This document shows, piece by piece, positions 17,947 through 28,100 of a stretch of 41,570 bases of DNA. The DNA is taken from assembly GCA_017994175.1 (NCBI GenBank), contig JAGOLH010000024.1, positions 1-41,570 on the forward strand, given 5' to 3'. The translations under genes were made by a program, and so were the position numbers. The notes under the pieces were generated by a model that worked only from the letters and a program-made list of their open reading frames with translations, was not told where the DNA came from and searched no databases. The DNA comes from Bacteroidales bacterium. Its GTDB lineage: Bacteria; Bacteroidota; Bacteroidia; Bacteroidales; ML635J-15. Numbering within the stretch: position 1 is the first letter of the stretch; every line of letters begins with the position of its first letter.

Positions 17947-18101
17947 TACAATCAATTTCGGTTCTTTGTGACGAAGCAAAGTTAATAAATCATGGCATTG
18001 ATTATAATTATCCCTGTTTTTCTGTGATAATATGTTGGGAAGAGATATCTTGCAGACACCCGATTTCGGCATTTGAATAATTTTAACTACTTTCGTGTTG
18101 A

Positions 18102-18980
18102 ATGAACCAAACCTTTAAACAGGTGAATATGTGGATTAAACGGTTGAATCAAAGTCTGTTGAGTTTAATTAAGGTTTTTTTATATTCAAAAATCCCCGAG
18201 GTGTTTAATCGTGCAGTAGTAAATGAAGCGGTTATTTTGGGTAATGGCCCTTCGCTTTCGGGAATGATATCGGAAAACGCAGAATTTCTGAAAGGGAAAG
18301 AGCTTTTTGCGGTTAACTATTTTGCCCTGAGCGATGATTATCATACGCTGCGACCCCGAAACTATGTAATGATTGATTTTACTTTTTACTACAATACTAT
18401 TGGGGATGAAGAGTCAATTCTCAAAAGGGATAAACTTTGGCAACGGATTGCTTCCTTTACTACCTGGGAGATGAATCTTTATTTGCCTTTCAATGCAAAA
18501 AAACATTCTTACTGGAAAAAGTTTGTTTGTGAAAACAAGAACATTAGGGTTAAATACATTAATGTTACTGCCGTTGAGGGGTTAAGAGGCCTTCGCAATT
18601 ACTTTTTCAGCAAGATGCTTGGCATGCCCCGACCACATAATGTAATTATACCGTCGCTGATGATTGCTGTTAAAATGGGGTTTAAAACCATTTACCTGTG
18701 GGGGGTCGATCATTCCTGGCTGGCCAATGTAAGTGTTGACGAAAATAATGTAGTGTTTGTAAACAATAAACACTTTTACGATTTCAACACTTCGAAACCG
18801 GGGTTGTATATTCTAAAAAATACTCCGGCTGCAAGGATGCACGAAATGCTGTATTCGTGGATGTGTACTTTCGAAAGCTATTTTATCATAAACGATTATG
18901 CTTCGAAATATAATGTGTCGATTATAAATCAAACTCCGAATTCTTTGATTGACGCATTTGTGAAAAAACGTATTGAATAA
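18102..18980 (+). CDS. DUF115-like Rossmann protein (motility-accessory/glycan-related)
   Basis: A soluble 292-residue protein. VILGNGPSLSGM (44-55) is the nucleotide-binding-like loop of the DUF115 / 6-hydroxymethylpterin pyrophosphokinase MptE-like family, which also includes proteins needed for flagellin or surface glycosylation and shows similarity to sialyltransferase-like folds. IYLWGVDHSW in the second half is a second family-like segment. An alternative start is the ATG at 18129. It lies divergent to the radical SAM gene and ends two bases from the flippase stop, so the surface-glycan context is the best clue. The exact reaction is unknown. Confidence 0.6.
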   Translation: MNQTFKQVNMWIKRLNQSLLSLIKVFLYSKIPEVFNRAVVNEAVILGNGPSLSGMISENAEFLKGKELFAVNYFALSDDYHTLRPRNYVMIDFTFYYNTIGDEESILKRDKLWQRIASFTTWEMNLYLPFNAKKHSYWKKFVCENKNIRVKYINVTAVEGLRGLRNYFFSKMLGMPRPHNVIIPSLMIAVKMGFKTIYLWGVDHSWLANVSVDENNVVFVNNKHFYDFNTSKPGLYILKNTPAARMHEMLYSWMCTFESYFIINDYASKYNVSIINQTPNSLIDAFVKKRIE

Positions 18981-18982
18981 AA

Positions 18983-20476
18983 TTATTTCTTAACAAAAAC
19001 AGCAATCCCTGCCTTGAAGTAATTTTTTATTGCATTCCGTATATCGGGAGATATGTTTAGAAAATATACGGGACCCACAAAAAACACTGTTGTAATACCT
19101 GCTTTAATAATGATGTCGATAATAAAATTAGGTGCATCAGGGATGAAATGCAGAATTATAAAAACAACCAATCCAATGATTAAGGCATAGAGGTGCCGAA
19201 GATTATAGGGTTGCAAACCCAGTTTCGACTTAATAAAGAAGAAACGGATTACAGCAAATACAATGAATGAGCTCATCGATGCCAGAGCAGCTCCGGTCAA
19301 TCCCATTCGGGGTATGAAAAACATATTGCTGGCAATTACCATTGCAATAAAAACAAGAAGCAGGTAAGCGTAAAGCCGGTAGTATTTCGAGTACTGTATT
19401 ATTTCGTAGCTTGCTCCACTTAACATGGTAAGCACTTGAAGTATCCCAATATAGAATACCACCATTTTACCCTCGGAGTAATAGCGGGGAATTATCTCAA
19501 ATGCACTATCAATATTACTCCATATAAGTAGAAAAAGATATATGGAAATTATAAATTGTGTAAGCGTACTTTTAGTATATATCTCGCCAATGAGAGCGGT
19601 ATCGTTTTTTTTGAATGCTTCCGATATAAGGGGAGAAGCTATTCGTTTGAGCGATCTCCCAGCAATTAGGATAATGGTTCCAAAATAAAACATTGTAGAA
19701 TACACACCCGCTCCGGCAAGCCCGCAATAATGATTTACCATATAAATATCGATATTCATTACTGCAATCCCCGAAAATCCAATGATTAAGCCATAAAACG
19801 ACACCCATATCAGCTCATTTCTCATGGGTTTTGTGATATACCCTTTGTCTGTTTTAAGGTTATATTCTCCTTTTAAACGCAAATATGCCAGCAATCCGAT
19901 AGTGGGTACGCTGTAGGCAAGGAAATAGAACAATACAAATCCCGCAAAATCGAAAACGGAGAAGTAATAAAGCACAATGCCTGCAGTGATTAAAATGCGC
20001 ATCAGAAATTCTTTATAGAATATGCCAATCGATGCATTAAAAAGAACAATACAATAGCTGTCGTAAATCAGGTAGAATATAGTTATCAATATCATCGGTG
20101 GTAAATACCAGATATAATCAATAAAGAGAGGCGATTTTTCGATATTACTTTCGATGAGATAGGGTTTTAAAAATAAAAACAGAACAAAAGTCAGTGCAAA
20201 ACCAAGAATACTGACAAGGGTCATAACCTTTACAAATCCATGGTGAGAATGTTCTTTGTCCCTGAAAAACGGGAACAGCTTGATTATGGAATTCGAAAAT
20301 CCAAGTGTTCCGAGCTGTGCAATGATTGCAGAGACTGATACCAGAAGGTTGGTCAAACCAATTTGTTCTTTGCTGAATATAAGGGGCATCATTAATCCCA
20401 CATTAATAAAGCCCAGTAAGGTGCCAATGTAGGAGTAGGCCGAGCCTTTAACCGATTGCTTTACTATTATACCCAT
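18983..20476 (-). CDS. Polysaccharide/lipid-linked oligosaccharide flippase (MOP superfamily)
   Basis: A 497-residue integral membrane protein with about 14 hydrophobic segments, of the Wzx-like oligosaccharidyl-lipid translocase group. The N-terminal segment KGSAYSYIGTLLGFINVGLMMPLIFS and the repeated small-residue helices are typical. Proteins of this group move undecaprenyl-linked sugars across the inner membrane. It lies tail-to-tail with the DUF115-like gene, and on the same strand as the fatty-acid operon, from which 149 bases separate it. No promoter or hairpin is clear in that gap. No glycosyltransferase cluster adjoins it, so the cargo is unknown. Confidence 0.85.
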   Translation of the reverse strand: MGIIVKQSVKGSAYSYIGTLLGFINVGLMMPLIFSKEQIGLTNLLVSVSAIIAQLGTLGFSNSIIKLFPFFRDKEHSHHGFVKVMTLVSILGFALTFVLFLFLKPYLIESNIEKSPLFIDYIWYLPPMILITIFYLIYDSYCIVLFNASIGIFYKEFLMRILITAGIVLYYFSVFDFAGFVLFYFLAYSVPTIGLLAYLRLKGEYNLKTDKGYITKPMRNELIWVSFYGLIIGFSGIAVMNIDIYMVNHYCGLAGAGVYSTMFYFGTIILIAGRSLKRIASPLISEAFKKNDTALIGEIYTKSTLTQFIISIYLFLLIWSNIDSAFEIIPRYYSEGKMVVFYIGILQVLTMLSGASYEIIQYSKYYRLYAYLLLVFIAMVIASNMFFIPRMGLTGAALASMSSFIVFAVIRFFFIKSKLGLQPYNLRHLYALIIGLVVFIILHFIPDAPNFIIDIIIKAGITTVFFVGPVYFLNISPDIRNAIKNYFKAGIAVFVKK

Positions 20477-20625
20477 TACATTGAATTAAATGTTGCCTGG
20501 AAAAAAATATGTGTAAAAATAACTGTTTATTCGTGAAACTCAAACTCAATCAAAATGAGAATATTCCTTCCCTGAAACAAAGAAAACAGGTGGGATTGAC
20601 CTCTTGAATTGGCTGTGAGGATAAA

Positions 20626-21048
20626 TTATTGAAACAGCAGTTTTTGTTTCGATGGCAAATTGTTTGGATCAATCTGAAATACACCGTAAATAGAGGAAGA
20701 TTCTTTCAGCACTTTCAGAAACTTTTCTGCGAACACAATACTGTCGGCTCCCTTGATGATTATAAAGTAATCGATGTTCTTCAGTTCTTCAATTAAAAAG
20801 CCCTCCTGCGATTTATTGCTTATTAACGAAATGCTCAGGTTTTCATCGTTTTCATCGCACTCGAATAAGCTAAATGTTTGCTCTATTGGTAATTTCTCAT
20901 GAAAAACACATAAATTTTCACAACGATGAAAGTCCAGTTCGGTCATTGTTTTAAGAATGTAAACAAGCCGGATATCTGATACTGTAGCAGAAAGGCCAAA
21001 CAAAATAAAGTTGTATTCAGGCGAGAACTTCAGGGTTTTTCTTTTCAT
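20626..21048 (-). CDS. IPExxxVDY-family protein
   Basis: A 140-residue soluble protein of a Bacteroidota-specific family named for the motif near its C-terminal half. Here the motif reads IEELKNIDYF, with Glu for Pro and Ile for Val, followed by IIIKGAD. No enzymatic residues are evident and the function is unknown. The assignment rests on this motif, the length, and the position: it begins one base after the rnc stop, the place such genes usually hold in Bacteroidales. It is therefore last in the acpP-fabF-rnc unit. The N-terminal stretch KFSPEYNFILFGLSA fits family members. Confidence 0.7.
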   Translation of the reverse strand: MKRKTLKFSPEYNFILFGLSATVSDIRLVYILKTMTELDFHRCENLCVFHEKLPIEQTFSLFECDENDENLSISLISNKSQEGFLIEELKNIDYFIIIKGADSIVFAEKFLKVLKESSSIYGVFQIDPNNLPSKQKLLFQ

Positions 21049-21049
21049 T

Positions 21050-21793
21050 TCAACAAGTTTTATCTGCTTTCAGAAGCAAACGAACTGCAATTCTGCTTGC
21101 TTCCTGCTCTGCTTCTTTCTTTGTCCATGCCTTCCCTTCGGCTATGAAAACATTATTAACAAGTATAGCACAGGAATAATGAATTTCTTTTTCACAGTCT
21201 TCTATGTTTTCGTAAGAATCGAAAACGATAATATGTCGTCTGCGCTGCATTTCCTGAAGCAACAGCGACTTATAATCCTCGTTGTCTTTATTCAGGGTTG
21301 TAATATTTATATGGGTTTTAATAATTGCACTTATATAGCTATGGCAGCGCAGATATCCCTGATCGAAATATATGGCTCCAATAAGCGCCTCTAAGGCATT
21401 TCCGGCAATGTGTCCTGAATTTTTATCGTTTTCGCTTTTACTTCGATAAATTAAAAAATCGGTGATTCCTATTTTGTGGGCGAGATAATCGAGTGATTTT
21501 CGTTTCACAATCTGCGAGCGCATCATGGTAAGATTTCCTTCGTCAGCTTCGGGGAAGGCGGTAAACAAAATATCAGCTACTACTGCATCCAGAATGGCAT
21601 CTCCAACAAACTCGAGTCTTTCGTTATTTATCTGAACGCCGTCAGGGCTGTTTAAACTTGCCGAAATGTGCCGGAAAGCAGTTTGATAAATTACTATATC
21701 TTTAGGATAAAAACCCAGCAACTTGTAAAGCTGGTATGAATACGCTTTTGTTTTACGATTAAAAAACGACGAAAATCTGGTTTTTAAAAACAA
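21050..21793 (-). CDS. rnc: Ribonuclease III
   Basis: Cleaves double-stranded RNA, processing rRNA precursors and regulatory duplexes. The 247-residue protein has the catalytic signature NNERLEFVGDAILD (56-69, Asp65) and the second acidic cluster ALEALIGAIYFDQG (Glu134), then a C-terminal double-stranded-RNA-binding domain (about 170-240, ending GKAWTKKEAEQEASRIA). It starts three bases after the fabF stop and ends one base before the next gene, so all are one transcript. The N-terminal basic extension (about 15 residues) is common in this phylum. Confidence 0.95.
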   Translation of the reverse strand: MFLKTRFSSFFNRKTKAYSYQLYKLLGFYPKDIVIYQTAFRHISASLNSPDGVQINNERLEFVGDAILDAVVADILFTAFPEADEGNLTMMRSQIVKRKSLDYLAHKIGITDFLIYRSKSENDKNSGHIAGNALEALIGAIYFDQGYLRCHSYISAIIKTHINITTLNKDNEDYKSLLLQEMQRRRHIIVFDSYENIEDCEKEIHYSCAILVNNVFIAEGKAWTKKEAEQEASRIAVRLLLKADKTC

Positions 21794-21796
21794 GAG

Positions 21797-23044
21797 TTAT
21801 GCTTTTTTAAAGATAATCGAAGTATTATGGCCTCCAAAACCAAAAGTGTTTGTTAACCCGTATTCAATATCTCTTTTCACAGATTTGTGAAGCGTAAGAT
21901 TGAATCTCTCATCAATTTCGGGATCTTTTTCATGATGGTTGATGGTAGGCGGAACAATGTTGTTTTTAACGGCAAGTATGGTAAACATTGCTTCTATAGC
22001 ACCAGCTGCTCCTAGTAAGTGACCTGTCATCGACTTGGTGGAGCTGATATTCAATTTGAATGCATGGTCCTGAAATACTCCTTTTATAGCTTTTAGTTCT
22101 GCAATGTCGCCGAGCGGAGTAGCGGTTCCATGGACGTTTATATAGTCGATGCAACTGGGTTCTATGCCTGCGTCTTTCAATGCATTTTTCATTACCAGCG
22201 AAGCACCCAGACCCTCCGGATGGGGTGCTGTCATATGGTAAGCATCTGCCGAAAGGCCTACCCCTGAAAGTTCAGAGTAGATTTTTGCTCCTCTATTTAT
22301 TGCATGTTCATATTCTTCGAGAATAAGGGCAGCCCCTCCCTCCCCTAAAACAAACCCATCGCGTGTGGCACAAAATGGTCTTGAGGCGGTTAGATAATCA
22401 TCGTTACGTGTCGAAATGGCCTGCAAGGCATTGAAGCCCCCAATACCAATCTCGTTTACTGCAGCCTCTGATCCTCCGGTAACAATAACATCAGCCATTC
22501 CCAAACGTATCAGGTTATAGGAATCTATTATTGCATTGCTTGATGAAGCGCAGGCCGAAACAGTGCCATAATTTGGACCCATAAATCCGAATTTAATGGA
22601 AATAAGTCCAGATGCAATGTCTATAATAATCCTGGGTATGAAAAATGGACTAAACCTGGGGATGCAGTTCCCATCGAAAAAACCTTTCAGTTCCTGAATT
22701 AATCCTTCAACACCTCCGATTCCCGAAGCCCATATAACTCCGGCCCTGGTCTTATCTATTTTATCAAGATCAAGTCCGGAGTCATTGACTGCTTCTGTTG
22801 AACTAATCAATGCATATTGCGTGAAAAAATCATATTTTCGCGATTCCTTTCTGTCGAAATAATTCGCTGGATCATAATTTTTTACTTCACAGCCAAATTT
22901 AGTTTTAAAGTTGGTTGTGTCAAAATGGGTAACCAGATTTGCACCGCTAACGCCGTTAATGATGTTATTCCAGGTTTCGCTTACATTGTTCCCTAGTGGG
23001 CTAATTGTGCCCAATCCGGTTACAACAACCCTCTTTAACTCCAT
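21797..23044 (-). CDS. fabF: 3-oxoacyl-[acyl-carrier-protein] synthase II
   Basis: Condenses malonyl-ACP with acyl-ACP in fatty-acid elongation. The 415-residue protein has the Cys-His-His triad: Cys165 in VSACASSS, His305 in NVHGTATPLGD and His342 in SMTGHLLGAAG. Length and the opening MELKRVVVTGLGTISPLG are standard. It lies 26 bases after acpP, its carrier partner, and three bases before rnc, so regulation is from the promoter in front of acpP. Confidence 0.96.
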   Translation of the reverse strand: MELKRVVVTGLGTISPLGNNVSETWNNIINGVSGANLVTHFDTTNFKTKFGCEVKNYDPANYFDRKESRKYDFFTQYALISSTEAVNDSGLDLDKIDKTRAGVIWASGIGGVEGLIQELKGFFDGNCIPRFSPFFIPRIIIDIASGLISIKFGFMGPNYGTVSACASSSNAIIDSYNLIRLGMADVIVTGGSEAAVNEIGIGGFNALQAISTRNDDYLTASRPFCATRDGFVLGEGGAALILEEYEHAINRGAKIYSELSGVGLSADAYHMTAPHPEGLGASLVMKNALKDAGIEPSCIDYINVHGTATPLGDIAELKAIKGVFQDHAFKLNISSTKSMTGHLLGAAGAIEAMFTILAVKNNIVPPTINHHEKDPEIDERFNLTLHKSVKRDIEYGLTNTFGFGGHNTSIIFKKA

Positions 23045-23070
23045 ACATTGATTGGTTTAGGGAAATGATG

Positions 23071-23307
23071 TTAATTGGTATTTTCTTCGATATATTTGAT
23101 GGCAGCGCCTACTGTTGATATTTTTTCAGCTTCTTCATCAGGTATCGAAATTTCAAATTCTTTCTCAAATTCCATAATTAATTCCACCGTGTCGAGTGAG
23201 TCGGCACCCAAGTCGTTAGTAAAACTGGCTTCCGGTGTAACTTCAGCTTCATCAACTCCTAGTTTGTCAACGATGATGCTTTTTACTCTTGATGCAATGT
23301 CTGACAT
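23071..23307 (-). CDS. acpP: Acyl carrier protein
   Basis: A 78-residue acidic helical protein that carries acyl chains on a 4'-phosphopantetheine arm. The attachment site is Ser37 in [12 protein letters not shown]. Helix I carries [16 protein letters not shown] as usual. It is first in the acpP-fabF-rnc unit, and its promoter lies at 23379-23408, giving a leader of about 65 bases. Confidence 0.97.
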   Translation of the reverse strand: MSDIASRVKSIIVDKLGVDEAEVTPEASFTNDLGADSLDTVELIMEFEKEFEISIPDEEAEKISTVGAAIKYIEENTN

Positions 23308-23378
23308 AATTTTTTAATTTAGTTAAACTTTAATTTCAAAATTTAGGCTACAAATAAACAAAATAAAGTAATGATAGG

Positions 23379-23408
23379 CAAAAATATAAGATTAAAAATA
23401 ATAACAAA
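23379..23408 (-). promoter_or_regulatory. Promoter of acpP-fabF-rnc
   Basis: On the minus strand TTTG (23405-23408), an 18-base spacer, and TATTTTTG (23379-23386) match the Bacteroidota pattern. The -33 box lies one base from the opposing -33 box of purN, so RNA polymerases would compete for the same DNA. Confidence 0.6.
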
Positions 23409-23409
23409 A

Positions 23410-23440
23410 CTTGTTAACAGGTTTATTTTCAGTAAGTTTG
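23410..23440 (+). promoter_or_regulatory. Promoter of purN
   Basis: CTTG (23410-23413), a 19-base spacer and TAAGTTTG (23433-23440) fit the Bacteroidota pattern with one mismatch in the -33 box. The start codon is 22 bases downstream. Confidence 0.55.
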
Positions 23441-23461
23441 TGAGTTATTAATTTATTTAAG

Positions 23462-24037
23462 ATGAAGAAAATTGCCATTTTTGCATCAGGAACAGGTTCA
23501 AATGCGTTGAATATTATCGGTTATTTTAGGCAAAACCCGACAATTTCGGTAACAGATTTGCTCTGCAATAAAAAAGATGCTCCTGTAATAGAGAAGGCGA
23601 AAAATGCCGGAGTACGAACATTTTTATTTGGGAAAGAGGAGTTCTACAATTCCGATGTAGTCTACGACTATCTGGTAGGGCATAATATCGATGTTATTGT
23701 TCTTGCCGGTTTTTTGTGGCTGGTTCCCGAAAAAATTGTCAATGCATTTCCATACCGTATTTTGAATATTCATCCGGCATTGCTTCCTGCCTTTGGAGGT
23801 AAGGGCATGTATGGCAGCAAAGTGCATGCAGCTGTGCTAAAAAGCGGAGACCCTGAGTCAGGAATTACCATTCATTTTGTTAATGTACATTACGATGCCG
23901 GAAGCATTATTCACCAGTCGAAATGCAGCGTGAATGATACCGATACCCCAGAGAGCCTTGCTGCAAAAGTTCATGAGCTCGAACACCGATACTATCCGGG
24001 AGTTATTGAACAAGTGGCACTGGGATTGCTTCCCTGA
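23462..24037 (+). CDS. purN: Phosphoribosylglycinamide formyltransferase
   Basis: Transfers a formyl group from 10-formyltetrahydrofolate to GAR, the third step of purine synthesis. The 191-residue protein begins IAIFASGTGSNALNI, the phosphate loop, and has ILNIHPALLPAFGGKG (catalytic Asn and His) and GITIHFVNVHYDAGSII (catalytic Asp). Length is normal. It stands alone, divergent from acpP and convergent with lspA; 40 bases separate it from the latter. Confidence 0.95.
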   Translation: MKKIAIFASGTGSNALNIIGYFRQNPTISVTDLLCNKKDAPVIEKAKNAGVRTFLFGKEEFYNSDVVYDYLVGHNIDVIVLAGFLWLVPEKIVNAFPYRILNIHPALLPAFGGKGMYGSKVHAAVLKSGDPESGITIHFVNVHYDAGSIIHQSKCSVNDTDTPESLAAKVHELEHRYYPGVIEQVALGLLP

Positions 24038-24077
24038 GAAATGATGCGGTTACAAAGAAATTAATAGATAGGTTGAA

Positions 24078-24707
24078 TTATTCCTTTATACAGTGTTCAT
24101 CATGTTCCACAGGCTCTGCGATGGTTTGTTTTTTGATTCCGAATACGCGGTTATAAAATACAATCATAATAAGTACCGAAATAGTGATTGAGGCATCAGC
24201 GATATTGAAAATAAATGGAAACAACGATGTGTCGCCAATTTTTGCCGTGATGTAAAACATGTCAACTACTTTTCCGGTTAAAAAACCTGCATACCCTCCT
24301 TCAGGCGGAAATATAGATGCAACCTGCAATGTTGTACTTTCGTTGAAAATAAGACCATATACTGCGCAATCAATAAGATTCCCTGTAGCACCCGCTATCA
24401 CCATTGAAATACAAATAATAAAAAGCAGTTTTGCCTGAGTTTTTATCAGTTTAACTATATACCAAACCAGGCCGCTAATTGCAATCATTCTGAAAATACT
24501 TAGGCCGAGTTTTCCCCATTTCCCCCAGAATTCCATGCCAAAAGCCATGCCCATATTTTCGATAAATTGTATGCTAAAAAAACCGTCTATTACACTGATA
24601 TCCTCACCAATCGTCATATGAGTTTTTACCCATATTTTAATTATCTGATCGATGAGTAAAATAGCAAAGATTAATACGATAGAAATTAATGTGGCTCGTT
24701 TTTTCAC
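24078..24707 (-). CDS. lspA: Lipoprotein signal peptidase (signal peptidase II)
   Basis: An inner-membrane aspartyl protease that removes signal peptides from diacylglyceryl-modified prolipoproteins. Four membrane helices are visible. The catalytic Asp pair is in GATGNLIDCAVYG and FNIADASITIS, both diagnostic. At 209 residues it is longer than the E. coli enzyme, mainly through an insertion (about 115-140, after the first Asp) common in Bacteroidota. It is last of the ileS-dksA-like-lspA run, 66 bases after the DksA-like gene. Confidence 0.94.
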   Translation of the reverse strand: MKKRATLISIVLIFAILLIDQIIKIWVKTHMTIGEDISVIDGFFSIQFIENMGMAFGMEFWGKWGKLGLSIFRMIAISGLVWYIVKLIKTQAKLLFIICISMVIAGATGNLIDCAVYGLIFNESTTLQVASIFPPEGGYAGFLTGKVVDMFYITAKIGDTSLFPFIFNIADASITISVLIMIVFYNRVFGIKKQTIAEPVEHDEHCIKE

Positions 24708-24773
24708 TTAATCGGGTTTACTGAAACGGGTTACATCTGCTACAAATGTGCCTGTGATTTTTTTTCAGGTAAA

Positions 24774-25154
24774 TTACTTCTGGTTGTTTTTTGCATCGAT
24801 ACACAAGGTGGCATGTGGAACAGCGCGTAAACGTTCTTTTGAAATAAGTTTTCCCGTTTCGCGACAAATCCCGTAAGTCCCATTTTCGATGCGCATCAGA
24901 GCGGCCTGTAAGTGTTGGATAAATTTAAGCTGTCGTTGAGCAAGTCGTCCTGCTTCTTCTTTACTAAGCACGGCAGCACCTTCTTCGAGTACTTTAAAAG
25001 TAGGAGAAGTGTCTGCTGTATCGTTGGTATCTCCGTGATTCAAAGCATTTTTATAAAGGTCATAATCGAGTTTGGCTTTTTCGAGCTTTTCGAGAATGAT
25101 TTCCTTAAACTCTTCCAATTCCGCTTTGCTGTATCGCTTCTTTTCTTCTGCCAT
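24774..25154 (-). CDS. DksA/TraR-family protein with degenerate zinc finger
   Basis: A 126-residue coiled-coil protein of the TraR/DksA family, which enter the RNA polymerase secondary channel and alter promoter response. The N-terminal two thirds form the helical hairpin (AELEEFKEIILEKLEKAKLDYDLYK), and the C terminus reads YGICRETGKLISKERLRAVPHATLCID, the DksA finger region with only two of the four zinc Cys kept. This degenerate form is widespread in Bacteroidota. The start at 25154 (MAEEKKRYS) is preferred to one at 25181 that would overlap ileS. It lies in the ileS-lspA operon. Its effect on transcription is inferred. Confidence 0.85.
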   Translation of the reverse strand: MAEEKKRYSKAELEEFKEIILEKLEKAKLDYDLYKNALNHGDTNDTADTSPTFKVLEEGAAVLSKEEAGRLAQRQLKFIQHLQAALMRIENGTYGICRETGKLISKERLRAVPHATLCIDAKNNQK

Positions 25155-25170
25155 GGTATTGTTATTTTCG

Positions 25171-28100
25171 TTATTTCCCAATGCGTTCTACCCGTATAAG
25201 AGTTTCAAAATTATCTATTTCTACGATTTTCGAAGAATTATGTTCCATTTTGTTCAAAATATTTATCGAATGTGCCAAAGTTTGAGCACAAATGTAATCA
25301 TTAAAGTTAATAACACTATCGCTTAATTCGGAATGATGTTGAACAAAGATGTTTATCTTATCGGTTACTTCAAATCCGCTATCTTTTCTCAGATTCTGAA
25401 TTCTGTTAACCAACTCGCGTGCAATTCCCTCTTGTTTCAACTGAGGGGTAACTGTAATATCGAGAGCCACGGTCAGGGTGCCTTCGTTTGCAACCAACCA
25501 GCCCTGAATGTCTTCCGAAAGAATTTCAACATCAGCCCTTTCTATACGAATCTCTTTCCCTTCGTGTTGAATATTTATAAAGCCGTCTTTTTCGAATCGG
25601 TTTATATCTTCCTGACTGAACGACTGAATTATTTCGGAAATAGGCTTCAGTAGTTTTCCAAATTTAGGGCCTAAAGTTTTGAAATTCGGTTTGATTTTCT
25701 TTATAAGTAAGTTTGATGCGTCTGTCAGATATTTTATTTCTTTAATATTGGTTTCAGTCAGGATGATTGATTCCACAAGTCGGAGTTGTTCTGCAAAGCT
25801 ATCGGTTAAAACAGGAACCATTATCTGCTGCAGTGGCTGCCGAACTTTTATATTTACCCTTCGCCGCAGGCTGAGAATCATCGATGAAATATCCTGAGCC
25901 ATCTGCATACGTTCTTCCAGATACTTGTCGATGCAATTTGCATCTGCAACAGGAAAAGAACAAAGGTGTACCGAATCAGCAGATTCTTTCCCGGTTGTTT
26001 GATTCAGGTCGCGGTATACACGGTCGGTGATAAATGGTGCAATCGGTGATGCCAGCTTCGAAATCGTTATAAGACAATGATATAGGGTTTGATAAGCCGA
26101 TATTTTGTCTTCGCTAAAATCTCCACCCCAGTATCGTTTCCGCCCAAGGCGAACATACCAATTGCTAAGATGATCTGCCACAAAAGTCTGAATGGCTCTC
26201 CCCGCCCGGGTCGGTTCATAGTTTTCGTAGTGCTCTCTAACTTCAATTATCAGCGAGTTTAGCAGCGATATTATCCACCTGTCGAGTTCAGAGCGCTCGC
26301 TTACAGGAATTTCCTTTTCAGAAGCAGTGTACTTATCGACATTGGCATAGAGAGCAAAGAAACTATAGGTGTTGTAGTAGGTTCCAAAAAACTTACGCTT
26401 GACTTCGTCAATACCAGCATATATATTTTTCCCGGTTTCAGGATCTTTTTCAACATCAAATTTCAGATTATCCCAAGGCTGGGCATTCGTTATCATATAC
26501 CAGCGTAACGCATCGGCTCCATGTTGTTCAATCACTTCGAAGGGGTCAACGGCATTCCCAAGCCGCTTCGACATTTTGTTTCCAAATTTATCGAGAACCA
26601 ATCCGTTCGAGATGATGTTTTTAAATGAAACACTGTCGCTAATCATTGTGGAAATGGCATGCAGGGTAAAAAACCAACCCCGTGTTTGGTCAACACCTTC
26701 AGCAATGAAATCGGCAGGAAACAATTCGTTAAATCTTTCGCTGTTTTCGAAAGGATAATGCCATTGAGCATAAGGCATTGCCCCGCTGTCGAACCAAACG
26801 TCAATCAGGTCAGGTTCGCGGTACATGGGTTTTCCCGATTCGGAAACTAAAACCACTTTGTCGACAAATGGCCGGTGAAGGTCGATTCTGGCATAGTTTT
26901 CATCAGAAAAAATTCCTGGTATAAAACCCTCAAAAGGGTTCTCTTTCATATAACCAGCCTGAATAGATGCTTTTATTCCGGTGCAAAGTTCTTCAACAGA
27001 GCCAATACATATACGCTCACTCCCATCGGAAGAGGCCCAGATAGGCAATGGGGTACCCCAGAAGCGCGAACGACTCAGATTCCAGTCAACCAGATTTTCA
27101 AGCCATTTCCCGAAACGACCTTCTCCTGTGGAAGCAGGTTTCCAGTTAATGGTTTTATTGAGTTCAATTAGGCGGTCCTTAAAAGCCGTCGTTCTGATGA
27201 ACCAAGAGTCAAGCGGATAATAGAGTATTGGTTTGTCGGTTCTCCAGCAATGCGGATAGTTGTGAATGTGTTTTTCAATGCGAAAAGCCTTATTGTTCTG
27301 CTTAAGCATCACCGAAATTTCGATATCAGCCGAAACCGTAGTTTCATTGGCATTGTCGTCGTATTCATTTTTCACATACCTGCCTGCAAAAGTACTGTAG
27401 CTTGCTGTATTCACATATTCTTTTAAAAAGTCGGGGTGCATTTCTTCAATTCTAAAGAACTTGCCCTGTTTGTCTACCAGCGCCTGTAGGTTTCTGTCTT
27501 TGTCTTCGATAAGAAGTGCTGGTATACCTGCGGCTTTTGCCACCCTCAGGTCGTCAGCACCAAATGTGGGCGCGATATGTACAATTCCAGTGCCGTCATC
27601 GGTGGTAACATAATCGCCCGAAATCACCCTGAATGCATTCGTCATGGGTTTCACCCAATCGATAAGTTGACGATACGCAATACCAATCAGTTGTGAACCT
27701 GGGAATGTATTATTTATCCGGTATGGAATTACTTTATCACCCTGTTTGAAGGTACTGAAATCAAGCTGTAATCCTTCCGGTTTAAAATATGCAGAAATCC
27801 GGTCGCTGCATAACACTACTTTTATTCTGTTCCCGGTATATGGATTAAAGGTTTCAACAAGAGAATACTCAATCGATTCACCAACAGCCAGAGCTGTGTT
27901 GGAGGGTAAAGTCCAAGGCGTGGTTGTCCATGCCAGAATGCTAATCTCATCGTCAGGGGTGTGAAACAGGAATGATGACTTTTCATTACGGATTACTTGA
28001 AACATACTCACACAAGTGGTATCCTTTACATCGCGATAACACCCGGGCTGATTCAGCTCATGTGTGCTAAGCCCCGTTCCTGCTGCAGGTGAATAGGGTT

